Part shown: one piece after another, positions 11,785 through 22,395 of the stretch
Numbering within the stretch: position 1 is the stretch's first letter
How the letters are laid out: every line of letters starts with the position of its first letter
Assembly (NCBI RefSeq): GCF_027409185.1
Contig: NC_084462.1
Span: forward strand, 27,193,577 to 27,257,576
DNA from: Cynocephalus volans
Lineage: Eukaryota > Chordata > Mammalia > Dermoptera > Cynocephalidae
Direction of reading: 5' to 3'
DNA length: 64,000 nt
The notes under the pieces: generated by a model
What the model was told of the DNA's origin: nothing
Database searches by the model: none
The model's input: only the letters and a program-made list of their open reading frames with translations
Translations under genes and position numbers: made by a program

Positions 11785-12240
11785 CGGCTCTTGGCTCCTG
11801 GGTGGTGATCTCTAAACCCTTGAAATGTCCTGCCTGATAAGAGTGTCTTGTTTACCTGGGGGCCTTGAGCCACACTGGACAGCCTAACAATGTGATGCAT
11901 GAGGGTTGGAGACTAAAGATCAGCCACACAGGTAGCCACCATGTCTATGTGATGAAGCCCCAATAAAAACTCTGCACAACAAGGCTCAGGAGAGCTTCCC
12001 TGGTTGGCAATACTCCATGTGTGTTGTCATATGTCATGGCTGGGAGAAGACAGTGCTGTGCATGAGTCCCTGGGGAGAGGATAATGGGAAGTTCCATGTG
12101 TGAAACCCTCCTGGACTCTGGCCCATGCATCTCTTTCCTTGGCTGATTTTTGATCTACATCCTTTTGCTGTAACAAATTGTAACCATGAGTATAACAGCT
12201 TTCAGTTAGTTCTACCAGTGCTTCTAGCAGATTATCAAAC
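11785..12240 (+). mobile_element. ERV1-like solo LTR
   Basis: Sequence of a known LTR type: 'gggggccttgagccacactgg', 'tggagactaaagatcagccac', 'ccccaataaaaactctgc', 'cagtgctgtgcatgagtccctgggg', 'cccatgcatctctttccttgg', then 'ttttgctgtaacaaattgtaacc'. No gag, pol or env frames are present. I am confident it is an old retroviral-type LTR, less so of the family. Confidence 0.6.
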
Positions 12241-12502
12241 ATGAGAGAAGCATCGTGGACCCTCAACTTTGCAGCATCCACGCATTTACTCAAACTCTCT
12301 CTCAAAGACACAGATTCCCACTTTCTAGGTCCTTTCCTCAGTCACCCTTCCCTGACCTCTCTGTGGACTTTGACACTGTTATGAGACCTCTTTCATCTCA
12401 CATTGGTCTCCTGACCTTCCTCTGCTTCTCTGACTTCATTTTCTTGTCTCCTTTAACTTCTTTTCCTTGATCATTTCTTGTATGTTTCTTATCATTGCCC
12501 AG

Positions 12503-12902
12503 TGTATTAGTCCGTTTCTGTTGCTTATAAATACCTGGAACTGGGTAATTTATAAGAAAACAAAATGTATTGCTTATAGTTTTGGAGGCTCGGAAGTCAA
12601 AAGTCCAGGAAACACATCTGGTGAAGGTCTTGTTCATGGTGACAGTAGTGCAGGGGATCTTACATGACAGAATGGCAGAGCAGAGAGAGATTCTCATGTG
12701 CTCGCCTTTTAAAGCCCTCAGAATCACACCCATGACCACCATTATTAATCCATTCATTCGGGCATGATCCTCAGAATCTAATCACCTCTTCAAGGCCCCA
12801 CTTTTTAATTACCATAATAGGATTTTCTACCCTCTTAACAGTCACAGTAGGGATCAAGATTCTAATACATAAAACTTGGGGGACACAATTCAATCCATAT
12901 CA
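12503..12902 (-). mobile_element. MaLR (MLT1/MST-type) solo LTR, antisense
   Basis: Begins TGTATTAGTCCGTTTCTG and ends near 'caattcaatccatatca'. It is flanked by 5-bp target duplications, CCCAG at 12498-12502 and CTCAG at 12903-12907 (one mismatch). Same family and orientation as the copies at 761, 4977 and 16647. It splits L2-like sequence that continues on both sides. Confidence 0.8.
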
Positions 12903-13014
12903 CTCAGTGAAAGACTCAGATCACTGTCATTGCAAATCTCTAACTTGGTCCCCTGCTCTGTGCTCTTGTGCCTTTGTCCTAGTGACCTGTGTGAATAATT
13001 TAAAACCAGGTAAA

Positions 13015-13110
13015 TCTTACACACGTATACTTGGTATAGATATATGCCCTTTGTTGGACACATGTTCTGCAAATATTTTCTCCCAGTCTGTGGCTTGCTC
13101 CAAGTCTCTG
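13015..13110 (-). mobile_element. Small old L1 fragment, antisense
   Basis: The phrase TGCAAATATTTTCTCCCAG at about 13070, with 'tgttggacacatg' before it, is a hallmark of antisense mammalian L1 ORF2 (compare 30287-30306 in the young L1). Only about 90 bp is recognisable. Confidence 0.6.
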
Positions 13111-13114
13111 TCCT

Positions 13115-13290
13115 AGGTCCTCTTCTCTCAAATCCAGGCCTGCAGCTCCACCTATCATTTCTATGAGGGTGACACTCAACTGACATCTACAGCTCTGATA
13201 GCCTTTCCGACATTCCAATCACCTGATGGACACCTCTGTGTGGCATTTGAAACTTGACGTGTCTGTCCACAAATGACCTCATTATCTTTC
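13115..13290 (+). repeat. L2-like fragment
   Basis: Phrases 'tcaaatccaggcctgcagctcc', 'ctcaactgacatctacagc', 'gatggacacctctgtgtggc' and 'aaacttgacgtgtc' match the order in L2 LINE 3' regions. Diverged, assigned by eye. Confidence 0.45.
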
Positions 13291-13682
13291 CCTTATCTTG
13301 GTCAATGGCATTATTTTGCTAGCATAGGATGAGAGCAACTTGTGCTGCAGACACTTGACCCTGGTCCATCACCTGGGTCAATTCAATGCTATCTCCCTAC
13401 CCCTGGCTCAGCTCACCAAAATCTGTTGCCCTGGGGCATTCAGCGCTGGCTTTTGCTTGGGTTCCCATTTTGGCTCAGTTCCTGCCTCCCTGGATCCTGA
13501 TTTGGTGCAACTCCTGGCTCCAGTTTCAGGTTCTGCCTTAGCTCCTGATTCAACCAGTATAGGAGTTCCATTCAATTTACCTGCCCTGATCAGGTATGGG
13601 GCACTCCAGACTACTACTCATAGGTCTCTGCTGCACCCTTACCAGTCACCACCCTTTTCTCCAGACTGCCTTGACCCCCTCT

Positions 13683-13684
<2 letters not shown>

Positions 13685-13753
<69 letters not shown>
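13685..13753. repeat. (AC)n microsatellite, about 34 units
   Basis: An uninterrupted dinucleotide AC run. It is outside any L1 3' UTR, unlike the (GT)n/(CA)n runs at 6832, 29529 and 62266. Perfect and long, so likely length-polymorphic. Confidence 0.98.
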
Positions 13754-13755
<2 letters not shown>

Positions 13756-14360
13756 TAATGCTTTGAGTATTAGCTTGAACATTACAAGATCTGGCAGAGT
13801 TTAGATAATACAGCTTTCAGTCTTGGAGCTCATACTATGCACCAGCTAGTAACAAGCTGAAAGTCTGTTTTAACCAACATATAAAGTACTTCTTAGGGTG
13901 TGATTTTTGTTGTTTCCGTGTTTATCAATTATTTTATGGTTATACTCTTTATTTTTAAAATTAAGAGATATATAGCTCTCTGTATATAACCTTACATACA
14001 CCTATAACCAGAACTAGCATCCTGGATTATATCCTTTCACTCCTTTCTCTGTCTGTTCACATATAAAAGCATATTTACAGTTATGTGGCAATTCTGTTTG
14101 CTTGTATTTACCAATGTAGAATCATTCTATATGTACTACTCTGCAATTTGCTTCTTTTTCACTTGACAATTTATTCTGGACATTGCTACAAGAAGGTAAA
14201 TATAGATCTAACTCTATCTTTCTTTTTCTTATTTATTCACATATTCACAATTTTTCATAAATAGGATTCTGTTCCTGTTTAATCCCCCAAACATCTGGAG
14301 AAACATGGCACTCTTACATCTCTATGTAGCACTTACCTCCTTGTGTAGTGTGTGCTTTTT
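13754..14360. repeat. AT-rich sequence with old antisense L1 fragment
   Basis: About 13960-14280 resembles antisense L1 3'-region sequence ('acaattctgtttgc', 'tttgcttctttttcacttgac', 'ggacattgctac'). Otherwise nothing recognised, and no gene. Confidence 0.4.
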
Positions 14361-14374
14361 AAAAATGTGTGTAT

Positions 14375-14546
14375 GCAGGGCCGGCCTGTGGCTCACTCGG
14401 GAGAGTGTGGTGCTGATAACACCAAGGCCCCAGGTTCGGATCCCATACAGGGATGGCCGGTTCGCTCACTGGCTGAGCGTGGTGCTGACAACACCAAATC
14501 AAGGGTTAAGATCCCCTTACTGGTCATCTTTAAAAAAAAAAAAAAA
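14375..14546 (+). mobile_element. CYN-type tRNA-Ile SINE, dimer
   Basis: Dimer of tRNA-Ile-like monomers with B box GGTTCGGATCC in the first unit and 'gggttaagatcccctta' in the second, then a poly-A tail. Perfect 14-bp target duplications AAAAATGTGTGTAT flank it at 14361-14374 and 14547-14560. Well preserved, so relatively young. Confidence 0.92.
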
Positions 14547-14560
14547 AAAAATGTGTGTAT

Positions 14561-14934
14561 CCATGACCAAACAGTAAACTTATAACCTTATTAGTACTGT
14601 GCCTCCTCCAGATTAAGAGCCCAAGTAATGTCCACTGAATGAATGAAAGCTTATATCATTACTCTTTCTACTTTATGGTTGGATAAGAGATTCAGAGCAC
14701 TGAACAACTTGCCCAACAACCCACAACTAAAATACTCACTTATTAGTTCAATAAGAAGACAAACAGCCCAACTAAAAAGTAGACAAAAACATTTAAGGAG
14801 AAACAGATTTGCATGGCCTCAAAGTATCTGTCCCCAATTTTCATTAATCACAAAGGGGAAACCAGTAACTTTACAGTGGAGACACATGACAGACACCACC
14901 TTAACCAAGTAATTGACGTTAACATCATCAGTAA
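14561..14934. other. Intergenic, no gene seen
   Basis: Short AT-rich stretch after the SINE. Some phrases ('ggataagagattcagagcactg', 'caacttgcccaacaacccac') resemble an antisense MIR core. No gene. Confidence 0.35.
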
Positions 14935-15310
14935 TAAAACAGATTGACAGTATGTACCCCTTGATGGAATGTGCTTAGGAGGGCACATTACTTCTGTGGT
15001 ATTTTACCAAAAATTCATAACATCAATCTAATCATGAGAAAACACAGAGTAAGCCAAATTGAGAGGCACCCTATAAAATATCTGGTCAATACTATTCAAA
15101 AGTGTCAAGGACATAAAAGACAAGGAAAATCTGAGGAACTGTCACAGATTGGAGGAGACTAAAGAAACTTGATAAAGACAATGTGGGATCCTGGATTGTG
15201 TCATGGAACAGAATAAGGACAACAGTACATGGTGAAATCCAAATAAAGTCTGTAGTTTAGTTAATAGTATTTTCCCAATGTTAATCCTTAGTTTTCAAAA
15301 TTGTGCTGTG
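14935..15310 (+). mobile_element. Old L1-type 3' UTR (5' part of split copy)
   Basis: Recognisable, widely repeated mammalian sequence: 'taatcatgagaaaacacagag', 'gtcaaggacataaaagacaagg', 'gtgggatcctggattgtgtc', 'agtttagttaatagtatttt'. The same family appears at 37765-38165. It is interrupted at 15316 by an MLT1 LTR and resumes at 15692. Confidence 0.6.
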
Positions 15311-15315
15311 GTTAT

Positions 15316-15691
15316 TGTCTTAGTCCGTTTTGTGTTGCTGTAACAGAGTACCTGGGACTGAGTAATTTATAAACAATAGAAGTTTATTTGGCTCAAGGTT
15401 CTGGAGGCTGGGAAGTCTGAGAGCATGGCATTGACATCTGGCAAGGGCATTTGTGCTGTGCCATCTCATGGCGGAAGGAGGAACGGCAAGAACAGGAGAG
15501 CAAGACAGGGCAGACTTGCTTCTAGAACAGCCCACTCTTACGATAATTAGCCCCTTCCTGTGATAAGGAATCCACTTATGAGGGGAAAGTCCTCATAGCC
15601 TAATCACCTCTTAACAGTCCCTGTCTTAATATCATTACAATGGCAATTACATTTCAACACAAGTCTTCCAGGGAACATTTAAACCATAGCA
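15316..15691 (-). mobile_element. MLT1A/MST-type solo LTR, antisense, with perfect TSD
   Basis: Plus-strand reading begins TGTCTTAGTCCGTTTTGTG and ends 'ttaaaccatagca'. Perfect 5-bp target duplications GTTAT flank it at 15311-15315 and 15692-15696, as expected for retroviral-type integration. It splits an L1-type 3' UTR. A somewhat different MaLR subfamily from 16647, with 'gctggcaagggcat' type interior. Confidence 0.88.
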
Positions 15692-15815
15692 GTTATATAA
15701 GACGTTAACATTAGAAGAAACTAGATGAAGGGTATACAGAAACTCTTTGTACTATCTTGCAACTCTTCTGTAAGTCTATATTATTTTAAATTAAAAGGTT
15801 TTAAAAATGGGCAAA
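15692..15815 (+). mobile_element. Old L1-type 3' UTR (3' part of split copy)
   Basis: Resumes directly after the LTR target duplication: 'ataagacgttaacattagaag', 'gaagggtatacagaaactctttg', 'gcaactcttctgtaagtc'. Joins with 14935-15310 to make one element. Confidence 0.6.
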
Positions 15816-16400
15816 AAGACTTAAACATTTTACCAAAGAGAATATGCAATTGTCAAATAAGCACATGAAAGACACCCAATATTATTAGTCATTGGGGAAA
15901 TACAAATTTAAACATCAATGGGATACTACCACACACTCAGTAGAATGGTTGAATTTAAAAGATCGGTCACACAAAGTGTTGACAAGGATGTGAAGCAACT
16001 GGAACTCACACACACTGATGGGGGAATGTAAAATGGTACTACTTTGGAAAACAATCTGGCAATTTCTTAAAAAGTTACACATACCATACAACCCAGACAT
16101 TACCATCTTAGGTATTTACCCAAGAGAAATGAAAGCATATGTTCATACAAAGACTTGCACAAGACTATTCATAGCAGCTTTTTGGGGTAATATTCAAAAA
16201 CTGGAAACAACCAAAATGGCCATTAGCAGGTTAATAAATAAGCAAATTTGGAAATATCAATACACTAGAATACTACTGAGCAATAAAAAGAAATAAACTA
16301 TGGATACATGTGACAACAGAGAAATCTCAAAATAATTATCCTTAGTGAAAAAAAGCCAGACAAAAAACAATACATCATGTATGTTTCCAGTTATGCAAAA
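15816..16400 (+). mobile_element. Old L1, ORF2 3' end
   Basis: Degraded L1 ORF2 C-terminal sequence on the plus strand: 'aaaaatgggcaaaaagactta', 'tggaaaacaatctggcaat', 'atttacccaagagaaatgaaagc', 'ctattcatagcagctttttggg', 'atactactgagcaataaaaagaa'. One frame stays open for 92 codons (16018-16296) but stops follow. Not functional. Confidence 0.85.
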
Positions 16401-16646
16401 TTCTGGAAAATACAAACTAATCTATAGTGGCAGAAAGCAGATCAGTAGTTGCTTGAGCACAGAGGTGTGGGATGGGACATATTTCACCAGTTATGGAGAG
16501 AGAGGTGATAGGACATTTGTGGGTTTTGCAGAGACTAGGGTTTCATGTCCTGAAGTGGCATCCGTTGAAGGTATGAGACAAGTGGTTGCTGGGATTGAAA
16601 GTAAGTGCTGACTGCATCTAGCAGAGTCCTGTAATTTATATCCTGG

Positions 16647-17079
16647 TGTATTAGTCCGTTTTGTGTTGCTTGTAAAAAAAATACATGGAACTGGGTGTTT
16701 TATAAAGAAAAACGACATTTATTGCTTACAGTTTCTGAGGCTGGGAAGTCCAAAGTCCATCTGGTGGGGGCGACAGTGACCCAGGGGGTCTCACATTGCA
16801 ATATGGTGGAAGCAGAGAGAGCAGAGAGAGCCAGGAGGACAGCCTGTCCTCTTCGTTTAAAGCCCTCAGAACCAAGCCCCTGACCACCATTTTTAATCCA
16901 CTCACTACTGCAGGGTCCTACAATCCAATCACCTCTTCAAGGCTCCACCCTTAATTACCATAACAGGATTTCCCACCCTCTTAACAGTCACAGTGGGGGC
17001 TAAGATTCTAATACATAAACTTGGCGGACACAATTCAAGTTTCAGTGAGTTTCGGGAAGACACAATTCAATCCACTACA
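16647..17079 (-). mobile_element. MaLR solo LTR, antisense, with perfect TSD
   Basis: Complete LTR of 433 bp, from TGTATTAGTCCGTTTTGTG to 'caatccactaca' on the plus strand. Perfect 5-bp target duplications CCTGG sit at 16642-16646 and 17080-17084. It is the best-preserved member of the group at 761, 4977 and 12503 and defines their ends. Confidence 0.92.
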
Positions 17080-17084
17080 CCTGG

Positions 17085-18880
17085 GGCGGGTTTCCCTCAA
17101 CCCTTGGCAAAGGGTTTTGCTGCTGTGGCAAGTGGAAGATTCTTATTTTTAACTCGCTCTGAGTTTCACAGAGGAAGGCAACTCACTTGAGTCTTTCTCC
17201 ACAGGGTGCCTCCAAACCACAAATTCCTGATTCCTACTCTGGTTTATTCTAATAAGAACTAGGCTGATCTCTTAATCCCCGTTTAAAGGGTCCGTGTTTA
17301 TTGAAGCCATAAACTCTGGGGAAAAGATCATAAATTACTCTTTAGCTGGGTCCAGAGAATGAGGAGGGTGCGAGACTAGGAATGGGCACACAGAAGTAAT
17401 ATTATTAGGAATCTTGTCTGTTTCTCTGGTGTGTTTCCTTGTAGGTACAACCCTGGGAACCTGTGTGCCGGGAATCTCCATTTACCCCTCCAGACCCAGC
17501 TCTCCACTCTCTACCCGACTCTGTGCATAGAAGGAGGGGTCAGCAGCACTGACCACATCACCCCTGCCCTCAGCTGGGTTTGGGCACTAGTAGGAAATCA
17601 GAGAAGAGAGAGAGATTGAGGTATTCATCCCCCAGCTCTCTCCCTGCCATGCCACTGTTCCTCAGAGACTGTGGTTCCTTAAGGCTACAGCTCTCGGCAG
17701 GTGCCTCCTCTCCCATGATTAGAGCCTCCAACTAGTTCCAATACAGCTCCCTCCTTTGACCCTTCAGGTCCAGAGATGCCAATATCTTCCCACTATTCCA
17801 ATAATCCCTGGTGCTTTATCCTCCAGGTCAATTCCCTTAATCCAGGTCACACCTTTGTACACAGTTTATCTTAAACTCCCAATTAGCCCTTTGTGCACTC
17901 CCTCTCCTGTTACAACTCTGACTGAAATGTCGGCCCCCAAACACCACTTTCATCCATTGTCTTTGTCTCCCAACAGTGTGCAATTGATTGATACACCTCC
18001 ACTGATACTGCCCTCGCATATTGGCCTTCGGGCTCCTACTGTTTCTCCTGTTCTTTCTCCAGATTCCTCTGTTTCCATACACCCACCTGCCCGTCAGCCA
18101 TACCTATGCTGATATTGCTCTGTCTAAAATCGAAGTTTTCTCTTCCTCAACCAGCACCCCTTCCGTGCTCCTCTCCTCGGCTCACGTCACCTTCCCTCCT
18201 CCGAGACACAAAAGCTGGAAAATTAGGTGATATCTGACCTCTCCACAGAGGAACCCAGCGGGCGGGCCACTCCCAAAGCCTCCCTCATAAACACAACTTA
18301 AGCAAAGGTGAAACCAGCTCCTGTCCTTGCTATACAAATATAGCTGCAAGGCAATTCCCCCTCCAATCACACCGCCAATCCTTATATCCTGCAGAAATTC
18401 TGGCAGCTCCACTGCCTCCCACCTGCCCCTTTGTGCAAGCCGTATTCACACAACCTCCTAGTGGACAGAGCTCTCCCTCTCCCTTTTATTCTAGGTCCCC
18501 ACTTATCTCTCACCTAACTGCTAGGGTCTCCCCATTGATTCCTCCCTTCCATCTCGCCCCCATAATCCAGTCCCCACAATGCCGCAAAGCACAAGTCTGA
18601 GCAAAAGCCCTCAATGGCTCCTCCCTAGTGCCTGCAAATGCTCGCCCCCTCTTTCGCTTCTCTATTGAATGTGTGAATTTTTTTTTTTTTACCAAAAGCT
18701 CTTATTTAAAACTTAAAAATACATTTGAATCACCCAATTGTTTAATACTTAATGGTGCCATTCATTACTTTGAGTTTCAAAGAATTTTTTTAAAAACACC
18801 CAAATTGGAGTTTAACGGGAAACTTCTAACTTTCTTTAGCATTCGCGCTAAGGATCACATTTCCCTCCGCTTGTCGGTAC
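17085..18880. other. HIP1 upstream region, relic repeats, no gene seen
   Basis: About 17740-17925 ('tttgacccttcaggtcc', 'aatccctggtgctttatcctcc', 'cacacctttgtacac') resembles a common LTR-type repeat. About 18330-18660 resembles L2 ('ccccataatccagtccccac', 'gcaaaagccctcaatggc'). No coding exon recognised. An 11-T run lies near 18680. Confidence 0.4.
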
Positions 18881-19499
18881 CTTGACTGACGTCTGAGCAG
18901 GATGGGCGGGGTGGCCAGGGCCGCGGATAAACAAAAAGTGTCCACAGGGGCTTCTACCAACAAATAAGTTCTGGCCGGGTCCAGAGGATGAAAGGTCTGG
19001 AAAGAGGGTTCCGGAGATTCCCGCGGACCCAGCCAGCGCTCCGGGACCTTGGCTCTGCGATCATTATAGAGGGATGGGCAGGGTCACGGTGCGGGGCAGA
19101 GCAGAAGGGCGCAGACCGGGAGCCGGGCGGGGGCCGCCGCCACTTCGGCCACGTCCGGACACACGCTGGCGCCGAGCCTTCCTGAGCGGCCGGGCCTCGG
19201 GCAGCGCTTCCCGGGACTCCGGCCGCGGAGCGGGTCCATCTCTCGCACTCTCCCGTCCCAGGCCCCAAAGGAGTAAACACGCTATTCCAGGCGGGCAGGA
19301 ATTCCCTGGGAGAGGCCCGACTGCCCGGCCGCGTGACCCCCACCCACCACCCAAGGACCTTGCCGTTCAACCCCTAGAAGTAGCGAGAGGACCCTGACGC
19401 GACGATCCCGAGAGGGCAGCGCGCTCAGGCGCGCAGGGCGGGCTGGCGGGGGGAGGGGAGGCGGCGCGCCGGGCGTCTGGGCGGGGCGAGCAGGGGCAG

Positions 19500-19837
19500 G
19501 TCGGGGCAGCCCACCCAGGCCCCGCCCCGCCCCGCCCCGCCGCCGCCAAAGAGGGCGGGACTACAGGGACGGACAGGCCTCCAGGCCAGTCACAGCGCAC
19601 CTCTCGGCCCCAAGGGGTCGACCACGCCGAGCGAGTCGAGGGGCTCCGGAGAGGGCGGGGGCGGGCGGGGAAGCCTCTTGGCGATGGGGCGGGGCGTCGA
19701 GGAGACTGGCAGCGCGCTCAGCCAATGGGAGGCTGGAGCCGTCCCGTTAGCGCCGGATCCCCGCGGGTAGGGCGGGGCGGGCGGCGCGGTGGGGATCCCG
19801 GGCGGCCCAGGGCCGCTGACTTTGCTTGCGCGGCGAC
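19500..19837 (+). promoter_or_regulatory. HIP1: HIP1 core promoter and 5' UTR (TATA-less)
   Basis: Four overlapping CCCCGCC Sp1-type sites at about 19519-19541, further GC boxes at 19650-19700, and one CCAAT box at 19722-19726 within 'cagccaatgggagg'. No TATA box is visible. The CCAAT box is about 112 bp upstream of the start codon, so initiation probably lies between it and 19837. The exact start cannot be read from sequence, because TATA-less promoters usually initiate at several positions. Confidence 0.65.
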
Positions 19838-19957
19838 ATGGACCGGATGGCTAGCTCCATGAAGCAGGTGCCCAACCCACTGCCCAAGGTGCTGAGCCGG
19901 CGCGGGGTCGGTGCGGGTCTGGAGGCGGCGGAGCGCGAGAGTTTCGAGCGGACTCAG
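19838..19957 (+). CDS. HIP1: HIP1 coding exon 1 (partial gene)
   Basis: Encodes the N-terminal 40 residues of huntingtin-interacting protein 1, an endocytic adaptor that binds clathrin, AP-2, phosphoinositides (through its ANTH domain) and actin (talin-like domain). The segment starts MDRMASSMKQVPNPLP and ends AAERESFERTQ, matching human HIP1 as I remember it. It carries only the leader and the very start of the ANTH region. The start is supported by a good Kozak context (G at -3, G at +4) and an in-frame TGA at 19817-19819. A second in-frame ATG is codon 4. The exon ends after a whole codon (CAG) at a consensus donor, GTGAGA from 19958, so the intron is phase 0. The remaining exons lie beyond the right edge. 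Confidence 0.95.
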
Positions 19958-20280
19958 GTGAGATCGGCAGACCTCGGGGCATCGCTGGGGCAGCCCCAGA
20001 GACGCAGTGTCAGGGAGGGGCTTTGAAGGAAGTAGGGGTCTTGCAGGCCCGGGAAAGGATGGGACAAGGGGTCGTGAGCAGGGGCATCTGGTTCTCAGAT
20101 CTAGGCGATCCCAGGAAGGTCGGTCACCCGGGGGTATCCCAGCTGGCCTGGGGAGAAGGGCAGGAGGGCCAGGGGCGGGCTCCGAGCAGGGGGCAGGATC
20201 CTTGCGGCGCGGCTGAGGGGAGCCAGACCGGGCAGCCACCGGGCAGGAGTCGCAAGGGGAGGTGAGAGGGAAAGGGGTGC

Positions 20281-21940
20281 CTCTGGGCAGGTCCGAGAGC
20301 GCGTTGGGGCCACTTGGAGACGCAGGTGTGGGAGTATTGGGCTGGGGATGTGAAGGATGGGGCACATTTCTTCCCCTCTCCATCGCTTCTTGGTTGCACT
20401 GACGTCCCCGACCCCACTCCTTAGCACCCCCTTCCTCTGTGCCTCTTGCTTGGCTCTCACCAGCCCCAGCTGTCGGCCTCAGACGGCCCGGCCGAAGGGG
20501 TCTGAGCGGTAAGAAGGAATGTAGGAAATGCGAAGTGTGACCTAACTTGGAAAATGACTCGGGGGCTGGGGCGGGGAGGGGCAGTCAGAGGCAGGAATAA
20601 GGCGCTTGGCCTGACAGCCCAGTGGTGTCCAGAGCCCTGACTTGGGGTTTTGGTTTCATCCCCCAAGATGTGCCTGACAGCTAACAGGCAGACTGCCCTA
20701 TTTGTCTGGCCTGCCCAGGGCTTGGGGCCAAAATTCCTCAGTGTCATCAACAAAAAGCCACAATACATTTTTACCTCAGTTTTAGTGCCTGGTATATTGA
20801 TTGGACTGAATAAAGCTGACATGTTTATGGTGTTCATCAGTTCATTTGTATGTAAAATCCATTTCAAAGAGTATAACACTTCTTTTAATCCCAGTGCCAA
20901 AGTCGTATGGGCAGATTTGTTCTCCACCCTTGCTCTCAGAGTGGATGGAGCCTTTGAAGATCCATTTGGGCCTCACTGCCAGAGGCTGGTTTCCCTGCTG
21001 TGTTCTGCAAGTATGGGTCACTTTTCTCCCCGCAAACATAGTACACTTTGAGGCTTTGGGTTTTAGATAGAAAAGATAGTGAGGGCCTGACTGAGTGTTC
21101 TATGTATGGAATCTTGCAAAGAATAAAGCTTTTCACCCCAGGGGACTTCATCTCTTCTTAGTCCTGCCACCTCTGGCCCCACAGGTGTGTCTGGATGGTG
21201 TGAGGTTGGAAGTCTCCTCTCCCTGGGTCCTGCCCCAGGAGGGAAGGGAGAGATGGCCATTCACTTCTGCCTCCCAGGGTCCAGCTGGTTTGAGGCTGGT
21301 TCTCTGGCTTTCGGGACTGGAACTCAGAAAAGAAGGAAGTTTTCTGTCGGACTTGGATGTTACTGCCTCAGTTAGCTCCCTGGCTTCTTGCTCCATGAAA
21401 TAGTGTGCAATTCTCTCTTTATTTTTAATGAAAGAGGAAAATTAATGGGTGTTATTTTATAACAACCTATTCCTTTTAGAGTCTCCGATAAGTAAAAATT
21501 AGAGCAATAGACAAATACGCATAAGATTTTGACCCATTATAGTGATAGAAATTAGGTTTGTGAAAGTTTGCACCCATGACTTCCATGTCCCCTCACTGTC
21601 CAAGGACAGCCCAACAAGGAGAGTTTACGTCATTGTTTTCTAGTAATTTACATTCTGTGGAACATTTATAATTGGTCAGATTTGACCTACTGGTGTGGGG
21701 TTATGTGCGTGTGGTGAGGAGGTGAATTGGACCATGAAGAGTGAGTTGTTCTATTGTTGAAACCCTTAAGGGGAGTAGGAGAGTAAAGAAAAAAAAAAAG
21801 TCCTGAAACCCAGCATTAGTCAATCTGCAAAAATTTTATTGTTTAATGACTACCTTTCAAATGTATTATGAGGTATAAAAATGAATTAGAAAAAAAAATT
21901 TTATGAGTTGAGAGATCATGAAAATGAGCCAAGGTATAAT
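20281..21940. other. Intron 1, no feature recognised
   Basis: Apart from the falling edge of the CpG island there is nothing I can name. Open frames of 100-156 codons occur on both strands (for example 20457-20927 minus, 20650-21051 plus), with no domains or coding signature. As the first 1.6 kb after a CpG-island promoter, it may hold promoter-proximal regulatory sites. Confidence 0.4.
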
Positions 21941-21949
21941 AATGATTGT

Positions 21950-22120
21950 AACTAATTATTGAGTTCGGCATCATTCTAAATACTTGATTGTATTACCTTA
22001 TTTAATCTTGACATGAACCTATGAGGTGGGTGTCAGCCACATTTTACTCCAAGGAAACTGAGGCACAGAGAAGTTAAGTAAGTTTCTGGAAGTCCCACAG
22101 CTGGAAGTGGTCCCAACCTT
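21950..22120 (-). repeat. MIR element
   Basis: Antisense MIR: 'ttatttaatcttgacatgaacc', 'gaggtgggtgtcagccacattttac', 'aactgaggcacagagaagttaag', ending 'cccacagctggaagtgg'. Confidence 0.75.
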
Positions 22121-22154
22121 TAACCGCTGCCTTGCACTGCCTCTGCATGCTGCA

Positions 22155-22395
22155 ATGATCCCTGGCGTTGGAGCCAGAACACGTTTGGGTTTAACAGCTG
22201 GACATGTACACAGGCCCTGGGCCCTCAGGCAAGTTGTCTAACCTTTCTAAGCCTCAGTTTCCTTATTGTGAAATAAAGATAATTCTTACCTCGCAGGTTT
22301 ACTGTGGGGATTAAATTAAATAATATACATGAAGGCATTTTGTAAACTGTGGAGCACTATTTTAGTGATGATTGTTGTCATCTGGCTGGGGAGAT
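22155..22395 (+). repeat. MIR element
   Basis: Sense MIR: 'caggcaagttgtctaacctttctaagcctcag', 'ccttattgtgaaataaagataa', 'ttactgtggggattaaattaaa'. Adjacent to an antisense MIR (21950-22120). Confidence 0.75.

Larger units (their letters stand above)
18880..20280. promoter_or_regulatory. HIP1: CpG island of HIP1
   Basis: GC content and CpG density rise abruptly compared with both flanks. Stacked GC-box sequences (GGGGCGGGG, CCCGCCCCG) and runs such as 'gccgccgcc' are frequent from 19440 to 19800. The island covers the presumed promoter, the 5' UTR, exon 1 and the start of intron 1, as is usual for a broadly expressed gene. G-rich tracts at 19440-19510 could form G-quadruplexes. Boundaries are set by eye. 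Confidence 0.88.

Noticed and set aside
1..18880. CCL26 or another protein-coding neighbour upstream of HIP1
   Set aside because: I looked for chemokine-type cysteine-containing exons and found none. The human neighbour lies farther than 19 kb from HIP1, so it is probably outside the window.
19718..20383. 221-codon minus-strand open frame across the CpG island
   Set aside because: It overlaps HIP1 exon 1 on the opposite strand, is Pro/Arg/Ser-rich as expected from GC-rich DNA, and shows no domain. A compositional shadow.
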